A stretch of 64,000 nucleotides of DNA from an uncultured Clostridia bacterium (GCA_937906945.1 CALCUE010000006.1:9015-73014); one strand, 5' to 3'; numbered from the stretch's first letter, positions 49,161 to 58,343 are shown. The notes: a model not told the origin generated them from the sequence alone. A program made the numbers and translations.

Positions 49161-50912
49161 ATGAAAGACACCACGAAAAAAAGCGGCCCTGTTCGCCGCT
49201 TTCTCCCCTACTACAAACCCTATATCCCGACGCTTCTGCTCGACCTTTTCTGCGCCGTTCTGACAACGCTCTGTGACCTTGTGCTCCCGATGATCGTTCG
49301 GAACATCACCAACACCGCCACCGAAGATCTGGCGGCGCTGACCCTGTCGCTGATCTTCCGCTCGGTGGCGCTCTATCTGGTGCTTCGCGCCATCGACACC
49401 GCCGCCAACTACTATATGACCACCATTGGTCACATGATGGGCGCCCACATCGAAGCGGATATGCGTTCCGCCATGTTCTCCCACCTTCAGGACATGAGCT
49501 TCCGGTTCTACAGCGACACCAAGATCGGCCAGCTGATGAGCCGTCTGACCAAGGACCTTTTCGACGTCACCGAGTTTTCCCACCATTGTCCGGAGGAATT
49601 TCTCATCGGCATCGTCAAGTTTTTCGTTTCCCTCGTCATTCTTCTCAAAGTCAACGTCCCGCTGACCCTTTTCGTCTATGTGATGATCCCCGTCCTCGGC
49701 TTTTTCATTCTTCGCATCCGGAACGCTTTGGAAACGGCGTTCCATATGGAGCGAGCCCAGATCGGTGAGATCAACGCCCAGATCGAGGACAGCCTTCTCG
49801 GTATCCGCGTCGTCCAAAGCTTCGCCAACGAGGATATGGAACGGGAAAAGTTCAAGAAAGGCAACGAGGTCTTCCTCGGCATCAAAAAAGTCGCCTATCA
49901 CTCTCTCGGAAAACTCCACACCGTCATCCGCCTTTTTGACGGCTGTATGTATATCATCGTCGTCGCCCTCGGCGCCATCTTCCTTATGAACGGAAAGATC
50001 ACTCCCGGCGACTATATGGCCTATCTCCTTTATACCACCGTTCTGCTCAACACCGTCAGCCGCCTTGCCCAGTTTACCGAGACCTTCATGCAGGGCCTCA
50101 CCGGGATCGAGCGGTTCTATGAGATCATGGATATCGAACCGGAGATCACTGACGCGCCGAACGCTGAGGAGCTGACCGACGTCGTCGGCGACATCCGTCT
50201 GGAGGACGTCTCTTTCGCCTATAATGAATCCAAGAGCGACGTCCTTTCCGGCATCAACCTTCACGTCAACCCCGGCGACAACGTCGCTTTGGTCGGACCT
50301 TCCGGCGGCGGCAAAACGACCTTTTCGAACCTCATTCCAAGGTTTTACGATGTAACAAGCGGACGCATCCTCATCGACGGCAAGGATATCCGGAATCTGA
50401 CCCTTGCCAGCCTTCGGAACCATATCGGCGTTGTCCAGCAGGACGTTTATCTCTTTTCCGGCACGATCTATGAGAATATTCTTTACGGAAAACCGGACGC
50501 CACCCGGGAGGAAGTCATCGAGGCGGCAAAAATGGCCGGCGCCGATGAGTTCATCGACGAATTGGAAAACGGCTACGACACCTACGTCGGCGAACGGGGC
50601 ATCAAGCTTTCCGGCGGTCAGAAACAGCGCATTTCCATCGCCCGGGTTTTCCTTAAAAACCCGCCGGTGCTCATTTTGGACGAGGCGACCTCCGCTTTGG
50701 ATAACGAAAGCGAGCGGCTCGTGCAAAAAAGCCTCGAGCGGCTTTCCGAAGGCCGTACCGTCTTCACCATTGCCCACCGGCTGAGCACCATTCGCAACGC
50801 CAAAATCATCCTCGTGCTCAACGAGAACGGCATTGTCGAGCAGGGCTCCCACGACGAACTCATGGCGCAGAAGGGCGTCTATTATAACCTCCAAATGTTG
50901 GCGGAGAGTTAA
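49161..50912 (+). CDS. ABC exporter, fused permease-ATPase
   Basis: 583 residues. Six membrane helices (about 22-320) then the nucleotide-binding domain: Walker A VGPSGGGKTTFSN (about 378-390), Q-loop VVQQDVYLFSG, signature KLSGGQKQRISIAR (about 483), Walker B VLILDEATSALD, H-loop FTIAHRLSTI. A homodimer or half of a heterodimer exporting lipids, drugs or peptides. In operon with mreB and traX (16-base gap); no second half-transporter follows. Confidence 0.95.
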   Translation: MKDTTKKSGPVRRFLPYYKPYIPTLLLDLFCAVLTTLCDLVLPMIVRNITNTATEDLAALTLSLIFRSVALYLVLRAIDTAANYYMTTIGHMMGAHIEADMRSAMFSHLQDMSFRFYSDTKIGQLMSRLTKDLFDVTEFSHHCPEEFLIGIVKFFVSLVILLKVNVPLTLFVYVMIPVLGFFILRIRNALETAFHMERAQIGEINAQIEDSLLGIRVVQSFANEDMEREKFKKGNEVFLGIKKVAYHSLGKLHTVIRLFDGCMYIIVVALGAIFLMNGKITPGDYMAYLLYTTVLLNTVSRLAQFTETFMQGLTGIERFYEIMDIEPEITDAPNAEELTDVVGDIRLEDVSFAYNESKSDVLSGINLHVNPGDNVALVGPSGGGKTTFSNLIPRFYDVTSGRILIDGKDIRNLTLASLRNHIGVVQQDVYLFSGTIYENILYGKPDATREEVIEAAKMAGADEFIDELENGYDTYVGERGIKLSGGQKQRISIARVFLKNPPVLILDEATSALDNESERLVQKSLERLSEGRTVFTIAHRLSTIRNAKIILVLNENGIVEQGSHDELMAQKGVYYNLQMLAES

Positions 50913-50924
50913 AAAAGAACATAT

Positions 50925-50962
50925 AAAGAGCGCCCGGGCAAAGCCCGGGCGCTTTCTTTTTT
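50925..50962. terminator. Terminator between the ABC exporter and the CaCA antiporter
   Basis: GCGCCCGGGC and GCCCGGGCGC pair around AAA, T run on the plus strand and A-rich left side; serves both convergent genes. Confidence 0.88.
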
Positions 50963-50968
50963 CCCCTT

Positions 50969-51889
50969 TTACCGAAGGGTGATATAAACGGTGTAAGTCA
51001 CGTACATGGCGACGCACAAAGCGCCTTCCCAGCGGTTGATCTTCTCACTGCTGCGGCAGATGAAATACATAATGAGCGTCGCGCCGAGAAGCAGGGCCGT
51101 GTCGATCATCAGAAGGACGGACGAGTGAACGCCGCCGGTGATGGCACCGGACGTGCCGACGATCATCAGAATGTTGAAGATGTTGGAGCCGACCACGTTG
51201 CCGAGGGCAAGGCCGCTGTCGCCTTTTCTCGCGGCGACAATGGAGGTCACAAGCTCCGGAAGGCTCGTTCCGAGGGCAACAATGGTAAGCCCGATGAACG
51301 TGTCGCTCATGCCGATGGCTTTGGCGATGAGCGTCGCGTTATCCACGACGAGGTCGCCGCCGTAGATGATGGCGATGGGTCCGAGGATAAGGAAGATCAC
51401 GGTCTTCAAAGGTCCGATGGACTTGATCTCTTCCCCTTCCAGACGGTTTTTCTGAGCGTAGCGGATAAGGACCAGAATATAGGCGACCAAAGCGGCTACA
51501 AGAACGATGCCCTCGATCCGGCTGATCACGCCGTCGAGCATCATCAGAAGAAGCGCCGCCGCCGCGCCGAAGCTCCACCAGATATCCCGTTTGACAATGA
51601 TCTTTTCCGTCAGCATCGGGCAGATGACGGCGGAAACGCCGACCACGACCAAAAGGTTAAAAATGTTGGAACCAACTACATTGCTGAGCGAAATGTCGTT
51701 GTTGCCGGCAAGGCTTGCCGAAAGGCTGACCGAAAGCTCCGGAAGGCTCGTTCCGATGGCGACGATGGTAAGCCCGACGATGACCGAAGGGATTTTGAGG
51801 AGCTTTGCCACCGAGGAAGCGCCGTCCACGAAGAAATCCGCGCCCTTGATGAGAAGGACAAAACCCAACACTAATAATAGATACATCAT
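50969..51889 (-). CDS. Calcium/sodium-type cation antiporter (CaCA, YrbG family)
   Basis: 306 residues with ten or eleven hydrophobic segments in two inverted halves. Each half carries the alpha-repeat: GLTIVAIGTSLPELSVSLSA plus VVGSNIFNLLVVVG in the first, GLTIVALGTSLPELVTSIVA plus VVGSNIFNILMIVGTSGAIT in the second; the Glu in SLPEL binds the cation. Family members exchange Ca2+ for Na+ or H+, and some move Mn2+. A manganese riboswitch precedes this gene, so Mn2+ (or Ca2+/Mn2+) export is the best inference. GGGAGG precedes the ATG. Confidence 0.95.
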   Translation of the reverse strand: MMYLLLVLGFVLLIKGADFFVDGASSVAKLLKIPSVIVGLTIVAIGTSLPELSVSLSASLAGNNDISLSNVVGSNIFNLLVVVGVSAVICPMLTEKIIVKRDIWWSFGAAAALLLMMLDGVISRIEGIVLVAALVAYILVLIRYAQKNRLEGEEIKSIGPLKTVIFLILGPIAIIYGGDLVVDNATLIAKAIGMSDTFIGLTIVALGTSLPELVTSIVAARKGDSGLALGNVVGSNIFNILMIVGTSGAITGGVHSSVLLMIDTALLLGATLIMYFICRSSEKINRWEGALCVAMYVTYTVYITLR

Positions 51890-51917
51890 AATTTTTTACC
51901 TCCCTTAGCGAGCAGGG

Positions 51918-51960
51918 CAAAAAAAGAGACCCCTGCCACGATTTTGTGACAAAAGTCTCG
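51918..51960 (-). terminator. Expression-platform terminator of the manganese riboswitch
   Basis: On the transcript GAGAC (3' end of the aptamer) pairs with the later GGGTCTC followed by TTTTTTT. Because the GAGAC arm belongs to the aptamer, aptamer folding and termination exclude each other, as expected for an ON switch. Confidence 0.75.
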
Positions 51961-52040
51961 CTGCTTCCTACATTACCCGGCCTTTCGGCGTGATGACGAA
52001 TAATGTAACGCCTTTGGCGCCAACTACTCCCTAATGTGGG
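51950..52040 (-). ncRNA. yybP-ykoY manganese riboswitch
   Basis: Reading the minus strand, the conserved order of this class is present: GGGAGTAG, a short P2 hairpin (CGCC-AAA-GGCG), a P3 arm TACATTA, the metal-binding loop TTCGTCATCAC, a GCC-GAAA-GGC hairpin, CCGG, the P3 return arm TAATGTA, then AGCAGCGAGAC. This matches, element by element, the Lactococcus yybP-ykoY aptamer as I recall it. The class binds Mn2+ and turns on manganese export or related genes. It sits between a consensus promoter and the CaCA antiporter. Confidence 0.87.
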
Positions 52041-52044
52041 TCTT

Positions 52045-52073
52045 ATTCTATCACAAACAGAAAAACTTGTCAA
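52045..52073 (-). promoter_or_regulatory. Promoter of the riboswitch-antiporter transcript
   Basis: TTGACA (52068-52073), 17 bases, TAGAAT (52045-52050) on the minus strand; the transcript begins right at the aptamer. Confidence 0.8.
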
Positions 52074-52076
52074 GAA

Positions 52077-52107
52077 AACGCCCTTCCGAAATCGGAAGGG
52101 CGTTTTT
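52077..52107 (-). terminator. Terminator of nrdJ
   Basis: AACGCCCTTCCGA pairs with TCGGAAGGGCGTT around a two-base loop; T or A runs on both sides. Confidence 0.85.
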
Positions 52108-52118
52108 TATGTTATCTT

Positions 52119-54398
52119 TTAGCCGCAATGGGAGAAACCGCAGTCGCAGATGGTGCAGCCGCCTTCATGGCGAAGGAGCTTGCCGCAATCCGGGCAATAG
52201 AGCTTGTTGTCTTTGCCGAGGACCGGTTTGTTGCCATTCGTCGCGGTGGCAACCGGAGCCGGAGCCGTTTTCGGTTCTTCTTTCGGAATCTCCGGCTGAG
52301 CCGTCGTTCCGTTGTTGAGGAACTTGGACATTTTTTCAATGGTGCGGGCAATGGCGTCCGGGCAGGACGTGCATTTAAGGCCGGATTGACGAACCGTCGT
52401 CGGGCAGCGGATGCCTTTGAGCTGTGCCAAAATCTCGTCCTGAGAAATGCCGGCACGGAGAGCGATGGAGACAAGGCGTGCCGTCGCTTCGGACTGGGAC
52501 GGGCAGCCGCCGCCTTTACCGGTACTGGTAAAGACTTCGCAGATGCCGTTTTCGTCGCGGTTGACGGTGATGAAGAGGCTGCCGCAGCCGATCTTCATCT
52601 TTTCGGTGGCGCCCCAGGTCATGGTCGGTCTCGGTCTCGGGATGATCATACCGGGAATCGGCGCCGGGATCGGTTTTTCCTCTTTCTTCGCGATACCGGT
52701 GGTCAGAACCTGGCTGTCACGGGAACCGTCGCGATAAACGGTGGTGCCTTTGCATTTCAGTTTATAAGCAAGAAGATAGGCTTCCTTGACTCCCTCTCTG
52801 GTGGCGGAATTCGGGAAGTTGATGGTTTTGGAAACGGCGTTGTCGGTGTAGCGCTGGAATGCGGCCTGAATGCGGATGTGCCATTCCGGCGTAATGTCGT
52901 GGGCGCAGACAAAGACACGGCGAATTTCCGCCGGGATCTCCTCGATGTGAGCCAGCGTGCCTTCGTCGGCGATGCGCTGCATCAGTTCCTCGGAATAAAT
53001 GCCGGTTTCTTTCAGCTTTGCAACAAGCAGGTCGTTGCAGACAAGAAGCTTGTCGCCGTCCATGACGTTTTTGGTGAAGGCGAAAGCGAACATCGGCTCG
53101 CAGCCGCCGGAAGCGTCGGCGATAATGGAAATGGTGCCGGTGGGGGCGATGGTGGTAACGGTGGCGTTACGCATCCGACAATCCTCTTCGGCGAAAACGG
53201 ATTCTTCCCAGGCCGGGAAAACGCCGCGGATCTCCGCCAGTTCCATGGAAGCCTTGCGACCTTCGCTCCGGATAACGCTCATGACTTCCTCGGCGGCTTT
53301 TTCCGCCTCGGTGGAATTGTACGGGACACCGAGCTTCAGAAGCATATCGGCAAAGCCCATGACGCCAAGACCGATCTTTCTGGTCTTTCTGGTCATCTCG
53401 TCGATGGCCGGAAGCGGATAGTGGTTGACGTCGATGACGTTATCCAGGAAATGAACAGCTTTGCGAACGATCTCGGAAAGCTTGTCATAGTCGATGGAAA
53501 GAATGCCGTCCTCCTCGGTCACGCAAAGACCGAGGTTGATGCTGCCGAGGTTGCAGGCCTCGTACGGAAGAAGAGGCTGTTCGCCGCAGGGGTTGGTGCT
53601 TTCGATCTCACCAAGGGTGGGCGTCGGGTTATAGCGGTTCATCTCGTCGATGAAAACGATACCGGGCTCGCCGTTTCTCCAGGCGGCGTCAACGATCGTT
53701 TCAAAGACCTCTTTGGCGTCCAGTTCGCCGGTGACCTGTTTGGTATGGGGGTCAACAAGCTCATAGGTGGTGCCGTCCTCGACGGCTTTCATAAATTTGT
53801 CGGTGATCGCGACGGAAATATTGAAGTTGTTGATCTCGTTGTTGTTCTCTTTGCAGTTGATGAACTTCATGATGTCCGGATGGTCCACGCGAAGCATACC
53901 CATGTTGGCGCCGCGGCGGGTACCACCCTGTTTGACCGCCTCGGTGGCGGCGTTAAAGACTTTCATGAAGCTGACCGGACCGGAAGCGACGCCGCCGGTG
54001 GAGCGGACGATGCTGCCCTCCGGACGAAGACGGGAGAAAGAGAAACCCGTGCCGCCGCCGGACTGGTGAACCAGCGCGGCAAATTTGAGCGTATCGAAAA
54101 TATCGGACATACTGTCGTCAACGGGCAGTACGAAGCAGGCGGAAAGCTGTCCCAACGGGCGTCCGGCGTTCATCAGCGTCGGCGAGTTGGGCATAAATTC
54201 CCGCTCCATCATCATATCGTAAAATTCTTTTTCAACCTGTGCGATTTCTTCTTCGGTTTTTCCGTAAGCCTTATCAGCCGAAGCGATCGTGCGGGCAACG
54301 CGGTGGAAAAGTTCCTCGGTCGTCTCTACCACTTTTCCGTTCTCGTCTTTCGCAAGATATCTTCTTTCAAGAACCGTTTGCGCGTTCTGTGTAAACAT
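52119..54398 (-). CDS. nrdJ: Adenosylcobalamin-dependent ribonucleotide reductase (class II)
   Basis: 759 residues from ATG 54396-54398; an ATG eight codons earlier has no site. The ten-stranded barrel core shows FMPNSPTLMNAGRPLGQLSA with the substrate-site Cys, QSGGGTGFSFSRLRPEG, ESTNPCGEQPLLPYEACNLG (radical and redox Cys and catalytic Glu) and TIAPTGTISIIADASGGCEP. No R2 partner is needed. The C-terminus has the shuttle-type CPSQSEATAR region and a zinc ribbon CPDCGKLLRHEGGCTICDCG. It makes deoxynucleotides and, like EutBC, depends on B12. Confidence 0.97.
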   Translation of the reverse strand: MFTQNAQTVLERRYLAKDENGKVVETTEELFHRVARTIASADKAYGKTEEEIAQVEKEFYDMMMEREFMPNSPTLMNAGRPLGQLSACFVLPVDDSMSDIFDTLKFAALVHQSGGGTGFSFSRLRPEGSIVRSTGGVASGPVSFMKVFNAATEAVKQGGTRRGANMGMLRVDHPDIMKFINCKENNNEINNFNISVAITDKFMKAVEDGTTYELVDPHTKQVTGELDAKEVFETIVDAAWRNGEPGIVFIDEMNRYNPTPTLGEIESTNPCGEQPLLPYEACNLGSINLGLCVTEEDGILSIDYDKLSEIVRKAVHFLDNVIDVNHYPLPAIDEMTRKTRKIGLGVMGFADMLLKLGVPYNSTEAEKAAEEVMSVIRSEGRKASMELAEIRGVFPAWEESVFAEEDCRMRNATVTTIAPTGTISIIADASGGCEPMFAFAFTKNVMDGDKLLVCNDLLVAKLKETGIYSEELMQRIADEGTLAHIEEIPAEIRRVFVCAHDITPEWHIRIQAAFQRYTDNAVSKTINFPNSATREGVKEAYLLAYKLKCKGTTVYRDGSRDSQVLTTGIAKKEEKPIPAPIPGMIIPRPRPTMTWGATEKMKIGCGSLFITVNRDENGICEVFTSTGKGGGCPSQSEATARLVSIALRAGISQDEILAQLKGIRCPTTVRQSGLKCTSCPDAIARTIEKMSKFLNNGTTAQPEIPKEEPKTAPAPVATATNGNKPVLGKDNKLYCPDCGKLLRHEGGCTICDCGFSHCG

Positions 54399-54442
54399 TC
54401 TTTTTTCTTTCTCCTCCCGCATTTTTAGTTTCCAACGTTCCT

Positions 54443-54470
54443 ATTATAACACGAAAATTTCCCTCTGCAA
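54443..54470 (-). promoter_or_regulatory. Promoter of nrdJ
   Basis: TTGCAG (54465-54470), 16 bases, TATAAT (54443-54448) on the minus strand; no NrdR box pair or cobalamin riboswitch was apparent in the short leader. Confidence 0.6.
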
Positions 54471-54533
54471 AGGCTTTTTTTATATACTTTCAATTATATC
54501 TGTTTTGGTCAAAAATCATCGAAAAGTTTTGTT

Positions 54534-54570
54534 AAAAAAGCGTTGCTTTTTCACAAAGCAACGCTTTTTT
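54534..54570 (-). terminator. Terminator of the MATE gene
   Basis: AAAAAAGCGTTGCTTT pairs with AAAGCAACGCTTTTTT around TTCAC. Confidence 0.9.
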
Positions 54571-54572
54571 CT

Positions 54573-55904
54573 TCAGAAATAACGGTATTTTTTCCGGTAC
54601 TTCAGAATAAAAGCTCCCGTCAACAGAATCGACAGCACCTCCGCCGCGCACATGGACCACCAGATTCCTTCCACGCCCCAGATTTCCGCCATCAGAATGA
54701 CCGTTCCCATCTGGAAACCGAAGATCCGGATGAAGGAGATCAGCGCCGAAACAAGGCCGTTGTTGAGCGCCGTAAAGAACGACGAACCGAAGAAGTTGAA
54801 CCCGGCGAAAAAGAACGACGCCACCGACACCCGGAAACCGTGTACCGTCAAAGCCAGAAGCTCCTCGTCATAACCGACAAAAATAGCGGAAAGGGGTCTC
54901 GCCAGCACGTAGGCGACCACGGACATCCCGATCCCCATACAGCCGATCAGCACCAGACTCTTGCGGAAAAGGTTTTTGATCTCGTCCTCGTTTTTCGCCC
55001 CGAAATGGAAGCTGATGATCGGCGCGGAACCCATGCCGTAGCCGAAGAAGATGGCAAAGAAGATGAAGTTAACGTACATCATGACGCCGTAGGCCGAAAC
55101 GCCGTCCTGTCCGATCTGTTTCATCAGTTCCAGATTGAACGCCATACCGACAACGGAAGCGGAAATGTTGCTCACCAGCTCCGAAGAGCCGTTGGTGCAG
55201 ACCTTAGCCAGAATTTTGAAATCAAAATCCGGCTTGGTCAGTCGCAGAAGGCTGCTGTTCGGAAGCAGGAAATAGATCAGCGGAATGATCGAACCGATGA
55301 CCTGACTGCCGATGGTAGCCCAGGCGGCGCCGGCAAGTCCCCAATCGAGCACCGCCACGAAAACGTAGTCCAAAATCATATTGGTCACTCCGGCGCCGAC
55401 GGTCACAAAAAAGCCGAACCGCGGTTTTTCCGCCGCGACGATAAGTCCCTGAAACATATTCTGGACGGTATAGGTAAAAAGTCCGATCAAAAGGATGCTT
55501 CCGTATTCCACGCAGTAAGGCAGCATGGCCTCGTCGGAACCCATCAAAAGGGCGATTTTTTCAATAAACGGAAGACTGATCACTGAGAGCGCCACCGAAA
55601 GGACAACCGTCACAATAACGATGGCCGTAAAATATTCCGACGCCTTCTTTTTCTGTCCTTCTCCCAGCGTCTTTCCGACGACCGCCGAGCCGCCGGCGCC
55701 CATCATGAAACCGACCGCGGAAAGCATCATAATGAACGGCCAGATCAGATTGAGCGCGGCAAAGGGCGTATCGCCGACGTAGTTCGACACGAAAAAGCCG
55801 TCCACCACGCTGTAAATGGACGTAAAGACCAACATAGCCATGGTCGGGAAGGTAAAACGGAGCAGTTTGCCATAAGTAAAGTGATCCGAAAGTTTAACAG
55901 ACAT
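54573..55904 (-). CDS. MATE-family efflux transporter
   Basis: 443 residues with twelve hydrophobic segments in two bundles. Family features: FTFPTMAMLVFTSIYSVVDG FFVS in helix 1, GFMMGAGGSAVVGKTLGEGQ in the first repeat, and GYGMGSAPIISFHFGAKNED in the second. Exports drugs or metabolites in exchange for Na+ or H+. Promoter TTGACA-17-TATACT lies at 55939-55967. Confidence 0.95.
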   Translation of the reverse strand: MSVKLSDHFTYGKLLRFTFPTMAMLVFTSIYSVVDGFFVSNYVGDTPFAALNLIWPFIMMLSAVGFMMGAGGSAVVGKTLGEGQKKKASEYFTAIVIVTVVLSVALSVISLPFIEKIALLMGSDEAMLPYCVEYGSILLIGLFTYTVQNMFQGLIVAAEKPRFGFFVTVGAGVTNMILDYVFVAVLDWGLAGAAWATIGSQVIGSIIPLIYFLLPNSSLLRLTKPDFDFKILAKVCTNGSSELVSNISASVVGMAFNLELMKQIGQDGVSAYGVMMYVNFIFFAIFFGYGMGSAPIISFHFGAKNEDEIKNLFRKSLVLIGCMGIGMSVVAYVLARPLSAIFVGYDEELLALTVHGFRVSVASFFFAGFNFFGSSFFTALNNGLVSALISFIRIFGFQMGTVILMAEIWGVEGIWWSMCAAEVLSILLTGAFILKYRKKYRYF

Positions 55905-55938
55905 AAAATTCTCCTGCTAAAGTCATTGTTATAGAAAA

Positions 55939-55967
55939 AGTATAGTATAAAAAAATTTTTCTGTCAA
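55939..55967 (-). promoter_or_regulatory. Promoter of the MATE gene
   Basis: TTGACA (55962-55967), 17 bases, TATACT (55939-55944) on the minus strand. Confidence 0.78.
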
Positions 55968-55973
55968 TGAAAT

Positions 55974-56012
55974 AAAAAAAGCGCCCGGAAAATCCGGGTG
56001 CTCTTCGTTTTT
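55974..56012 (-). terminator. Terminator after the 144-residue gene
   Basis: GCGCCCGGA pairs with TCCGGGTGC around AAA, with the T run on the minus strand. Confidence 0.75.
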
Positions 56013-56447
56013 TCAAAGAAACGGACGCATTTCTTTCGCCAGCGTCTCCTCAAGGAAAATAAGACGTCTTGTGATATCCTTGGCCGTCTCGTCCGCCGCT
56101 TTATATTGGTTCAGATAGCGACTCAGCGACTTTACGCCCATGTTGCATCCCTCCGTCATCAGATCGGCCACTTTCTGGTCCGACTCGGCCATGATCATCG
56201 TTACATTGGTCTTGATTTTGGACATTCCCTCCACCAGCGGGTTGGGCTCCTTTCCGTCATCGTGAAAGCGGCGAAGCGCCGCCTCGATATCCGCTTTGAG
56301 CACACCGTGCTCATCCTTGCTCTGGTTGAGCACCTCCCGAAGTTCTGGCGACGAAACATAGACCAGAACGTCCCGGATAGAATCCATCCCCATCTCGATC
56401 CCGGCGTCACATTCCCGCAAAAGTTTTATGGTATCTTCTTCGATCAT
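56013..56447 (-). CDS. Unknown four-helix-type protein of 144 residues
   Basis: Family not recognised with certainty. The protein is all-helical, beginning IEEDTIKLLRECDAGIEMGM and DSIRDVLVYVSSPELREVLN, with the pattern of ferritin-like/DUF2383-type bundles: KDEHGVLKADIEAALRRFHD, KIKTNVTMIMAESDQKVADL and YKAADETAKDITRRLIFLEE. It lacks a full set of di-iron ligands that I can identify. GGAGGA precedes the ATG at 56447. Single gene between terminators. Confidence 0.75.
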   Translation of the reverse strand: MIEEDTIKLLRECDAGIEMGMDSIRDVLVYVSSPELREVLNQSKDEHGVLKADIEAALRRFHDDGKEPNPLVEGMSKIKTNVTMIMAESDQKVADLMTEGCNMGVKSLSRYLNQYKAADETAKDITRRLIFLEETLAKEMRPFL

Positions 56448-56514
56448 TTTGTTTCCTCCTTATTCTTTTGCCGAAAGTATGCCCCCTTTTCCCGCCTTTT
56501 AAGCATTCCGAACA

Positions 56515-56547
56515 TAAAAAAAGCGCCGGTCTCCCGGCGCTTTTTTC
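56515..56547 (-). terminator. Terminator after the AIM24-family gene
   Basis: GCGCCGG and CCGGCGC around TCTC, with T runs on both ends. Confidence 0.85.
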
Positions 56548-56557
56548 TGTTTTACGC

Positions 56558-57235
56558 TTAACCTTTGGTCGGAATGAACGCGCCGATGGTGGAAGCGACT
56601 TTGGAGACCGGCATAGTCTGAAGGATCACTTTACCCGGTCCTTTGACCACGGTGTTGAAAAGGCCTTCGCCGCCGAGCAGCGCGTTTTTGATGCCCGGTA
56701 CGGAAACGATGTCCATCGTGCAGGAAGCGGTCATCGCGGCCAGATAGCCGGTGTCAATAACGATGGATTCGCCGGCGGCCAGATCATATTCCACAGCGGA
56801 ACCGTCGATCTCGACAAAAGCGATACCTCTGCCGGAAAGCTTCTGCATGATGAAGCCTTCACCGCCGAAAAGACCGGCGCCGAATTTCTTCTGGAAGAAG
56901 ACGGAAAGCTCGACCGAGTTTTCGCTGGCCAAAAAGCCGCTCTTCTGCACGACCCATTCACCCTGAGAAACGTCAAAAGCCCGAATGGAACCGGGGAAAC
57001 TGGAGGCGAAAGCGATTTCGCCTTTGCCACCCTGGGCGGTATATTTGTTAAGGAAAAGAGACTCACCGGAGAAAAGACGACCCAAAGCTTTGCCGATACC
57101 GCCGTTGCTGGTGGTTTCCATCTTCATGTTGGGGCTCATCCAGCTCATGCTGCCGTTTTCGGTGATCAGCGTCTCGTTGGCGTCCACGGTGCAGATGACG
57201 ACTGGAAGGTCATCGCCGGTAATTTTATATTGCAT
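56558..57235 (-). CDS. AIM24/TIGR00266-family protein
   Basis: 225 residues, a beta-helix-like double repeat. Signatures: GDDLPVVICTVDANETLITE NGSMSWMSP at the start, GLGRLF-like GKALGRLFSGESLFLNKYTA, GRGIAFVEIDGSAVEYDLAA GESIVIDTGYLAA and the closing GGEGLFNTVVKGPGKVILQT MP. The family is widespread; proposed roles include tryptophan-RNA-binding-attenuator-like oligomers, but function is unproved. Promoter-like TGGACA-17-TAGAAT lies about 60 bases upstream. Confidence 0.92.
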   Translation of the reverse strand: MQYKITGDDLPVVICTVDANETLITENGSMSWMSPNMKMETTSNGGIGKALGRLFSGESLFLNKYTAQGGKGEIAFASSFPGSIRAFDVSQGEWVVQKSGFLASENSVELSVFFQKKFGAGLFGGEGFIMQKLSGRGIAFVEIDGSAVEYDLAAGESIVIDTGYLAAMTASCTMDIVSVPGIKNALLGGEGLFNTVVKGPGKVILQTMPVSKVASTIGAFIPTKG

Positions 57236-57299
57236 AATAATCTCTCCTTTTTTTCTGATTTGTTTTTATTCTATCGTATTATTTCAAAATTGTCCATAG

Positions 57300-58343
57300 T
57301 TATCCCGAAATTTGTTTCTCAAAGAAAGCAAAAGCGGAGGGAAGCGCCACGGAATTTTGGACTTCTTCCGCCGTTTTCCAAACGAAAACGGCCTCCTTTT
57401 CGACTTCGACCCAATAGCCGGTCATCTTCCATTCCACATGAGAAAAAACGTGTTTCGTCTCACCACAGGGTTCGACGGATCTTACGGAAAAGCCCAGTCC
57501 CGAAAGCCATTCTTTCGCTTCCTCTTCGGAAAAACAGCCGTCCTCGTTGGGGAACTCCCAAAGCCCGGCCAAAAGGCCCTTGTCCTCTCGCCGGTGAAGG
57601 GCGTACCGTTCGCCGCAGCGAAGTAAAAATACCGTTTTTTGCTCCTGACGCCGGGGCGCCTTTTCCTTCCTTTTCGGAAGAAGGATCGCCGTTCCCTTCT
57701 TTCTCGCCTCACAAAGCTCCCGAAGGGGACAAAGTTCGCATTTCGGTTCTCCATTCGGCACGCAGACCACTTCGCCAAGCTCCATAAGGCCCTCCGTCAA
57801 AAGCGCCGCTTCCTCCCCGGTGGGATAGACTTCGGAAAGGGCCTCGAAAACCGTTTTTTTCGTCTTGGCGGAAAGCACATCGTCTTCCCGGTTCCAAAGC
57901 CGCATGATCACCCGAAGGACGTTGCCGTCCACCGCCGGGGACGGCTCTCCGAAGGCGATGGACGCAATAGCTCCGGCGGTGTAATCGCCGATGCCGGACA
58001 ATTTCCGAAGCTCTTCGGCCTTTTGGGGCATTGTGCCGCCGTTTTCCATGATCGTTTCGGCGGCCTTTTTAAGATTTCTGGCCCGGCTGTAATAGCCCAG
58101 CCCCTCCCAAAGCTTCAAAAGCCGTTCTTCCGGCACCTCGGCCAATGCTTTCACGTCCGGGAGCTCGCTCATAAATCGCTCATAATAGGGGATCGCCGCC
58201 TCGATCCTCGTCTGTTGAAGCATGATTTCCGAGATCCAGACCGGATAGGGTCCTTCCCCTTTTCGCCAGGGAAGCTCCCGCCGGTGACCCCGATACCACG
58301 CCACCAGAAGCGGCACAGCCTCTTTCAAGCGTTCCTCTTTCAC
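57300..58343 (-). CDS. mutY: A/G-specific adenine glycosylase MutY
   Basis: 347 residues from a GTG at 58341-58343 with GGGGG upstream. The glycosylase domain (1-220) has ELPWRKGEGPYPVWISEIML QQTRIEAAIPYYERF with the catalytic Glu, HhH LRKLSGIGDYTAGAIASIAF and the Asp in PAVDGNVLRVIMRL. The 4Fe-4S cysteines follow as C-x7-C-x2-C-x5-C (CVPNGEPKCELCPLRELC), one residue wider than the usual first gap. The C-terminal MutT-like domain (about 230-347) reads 8-oxoG. It removes A opposite 8-oxoguanine. Confidence 0.95.
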   Translation of the reverse strand: MKEERLKEAVPLLVAWYRGHRRELPWRKGEGPYPVWISEIMLQQTRIEAAIPYYERFMSELPDVKALAEVPEERLLKLWEGLGYYSRARNLKKAAETIMENGGTMPQKAEELRKLSGIGDYTAGAIASIAFGEPSPAVDGNVLRVIMRLWNREDDVLSAKTKKTVFEALSEVYPTGEEAALLTEGLMELGEVVCVPNGEPKCELCPLRELCEARKKGTAILLPKRKEKAPRRQEQKTVFLLRCGERYALHRREDKGLLAGLWEFPNEDGCFSEEEAKEWLSGLGFSVRSVEPCGETKHVFSHVEWKMTGYWVEVEKEAVFVWKTAEEVQNSVALPSAFAFFEKQISG

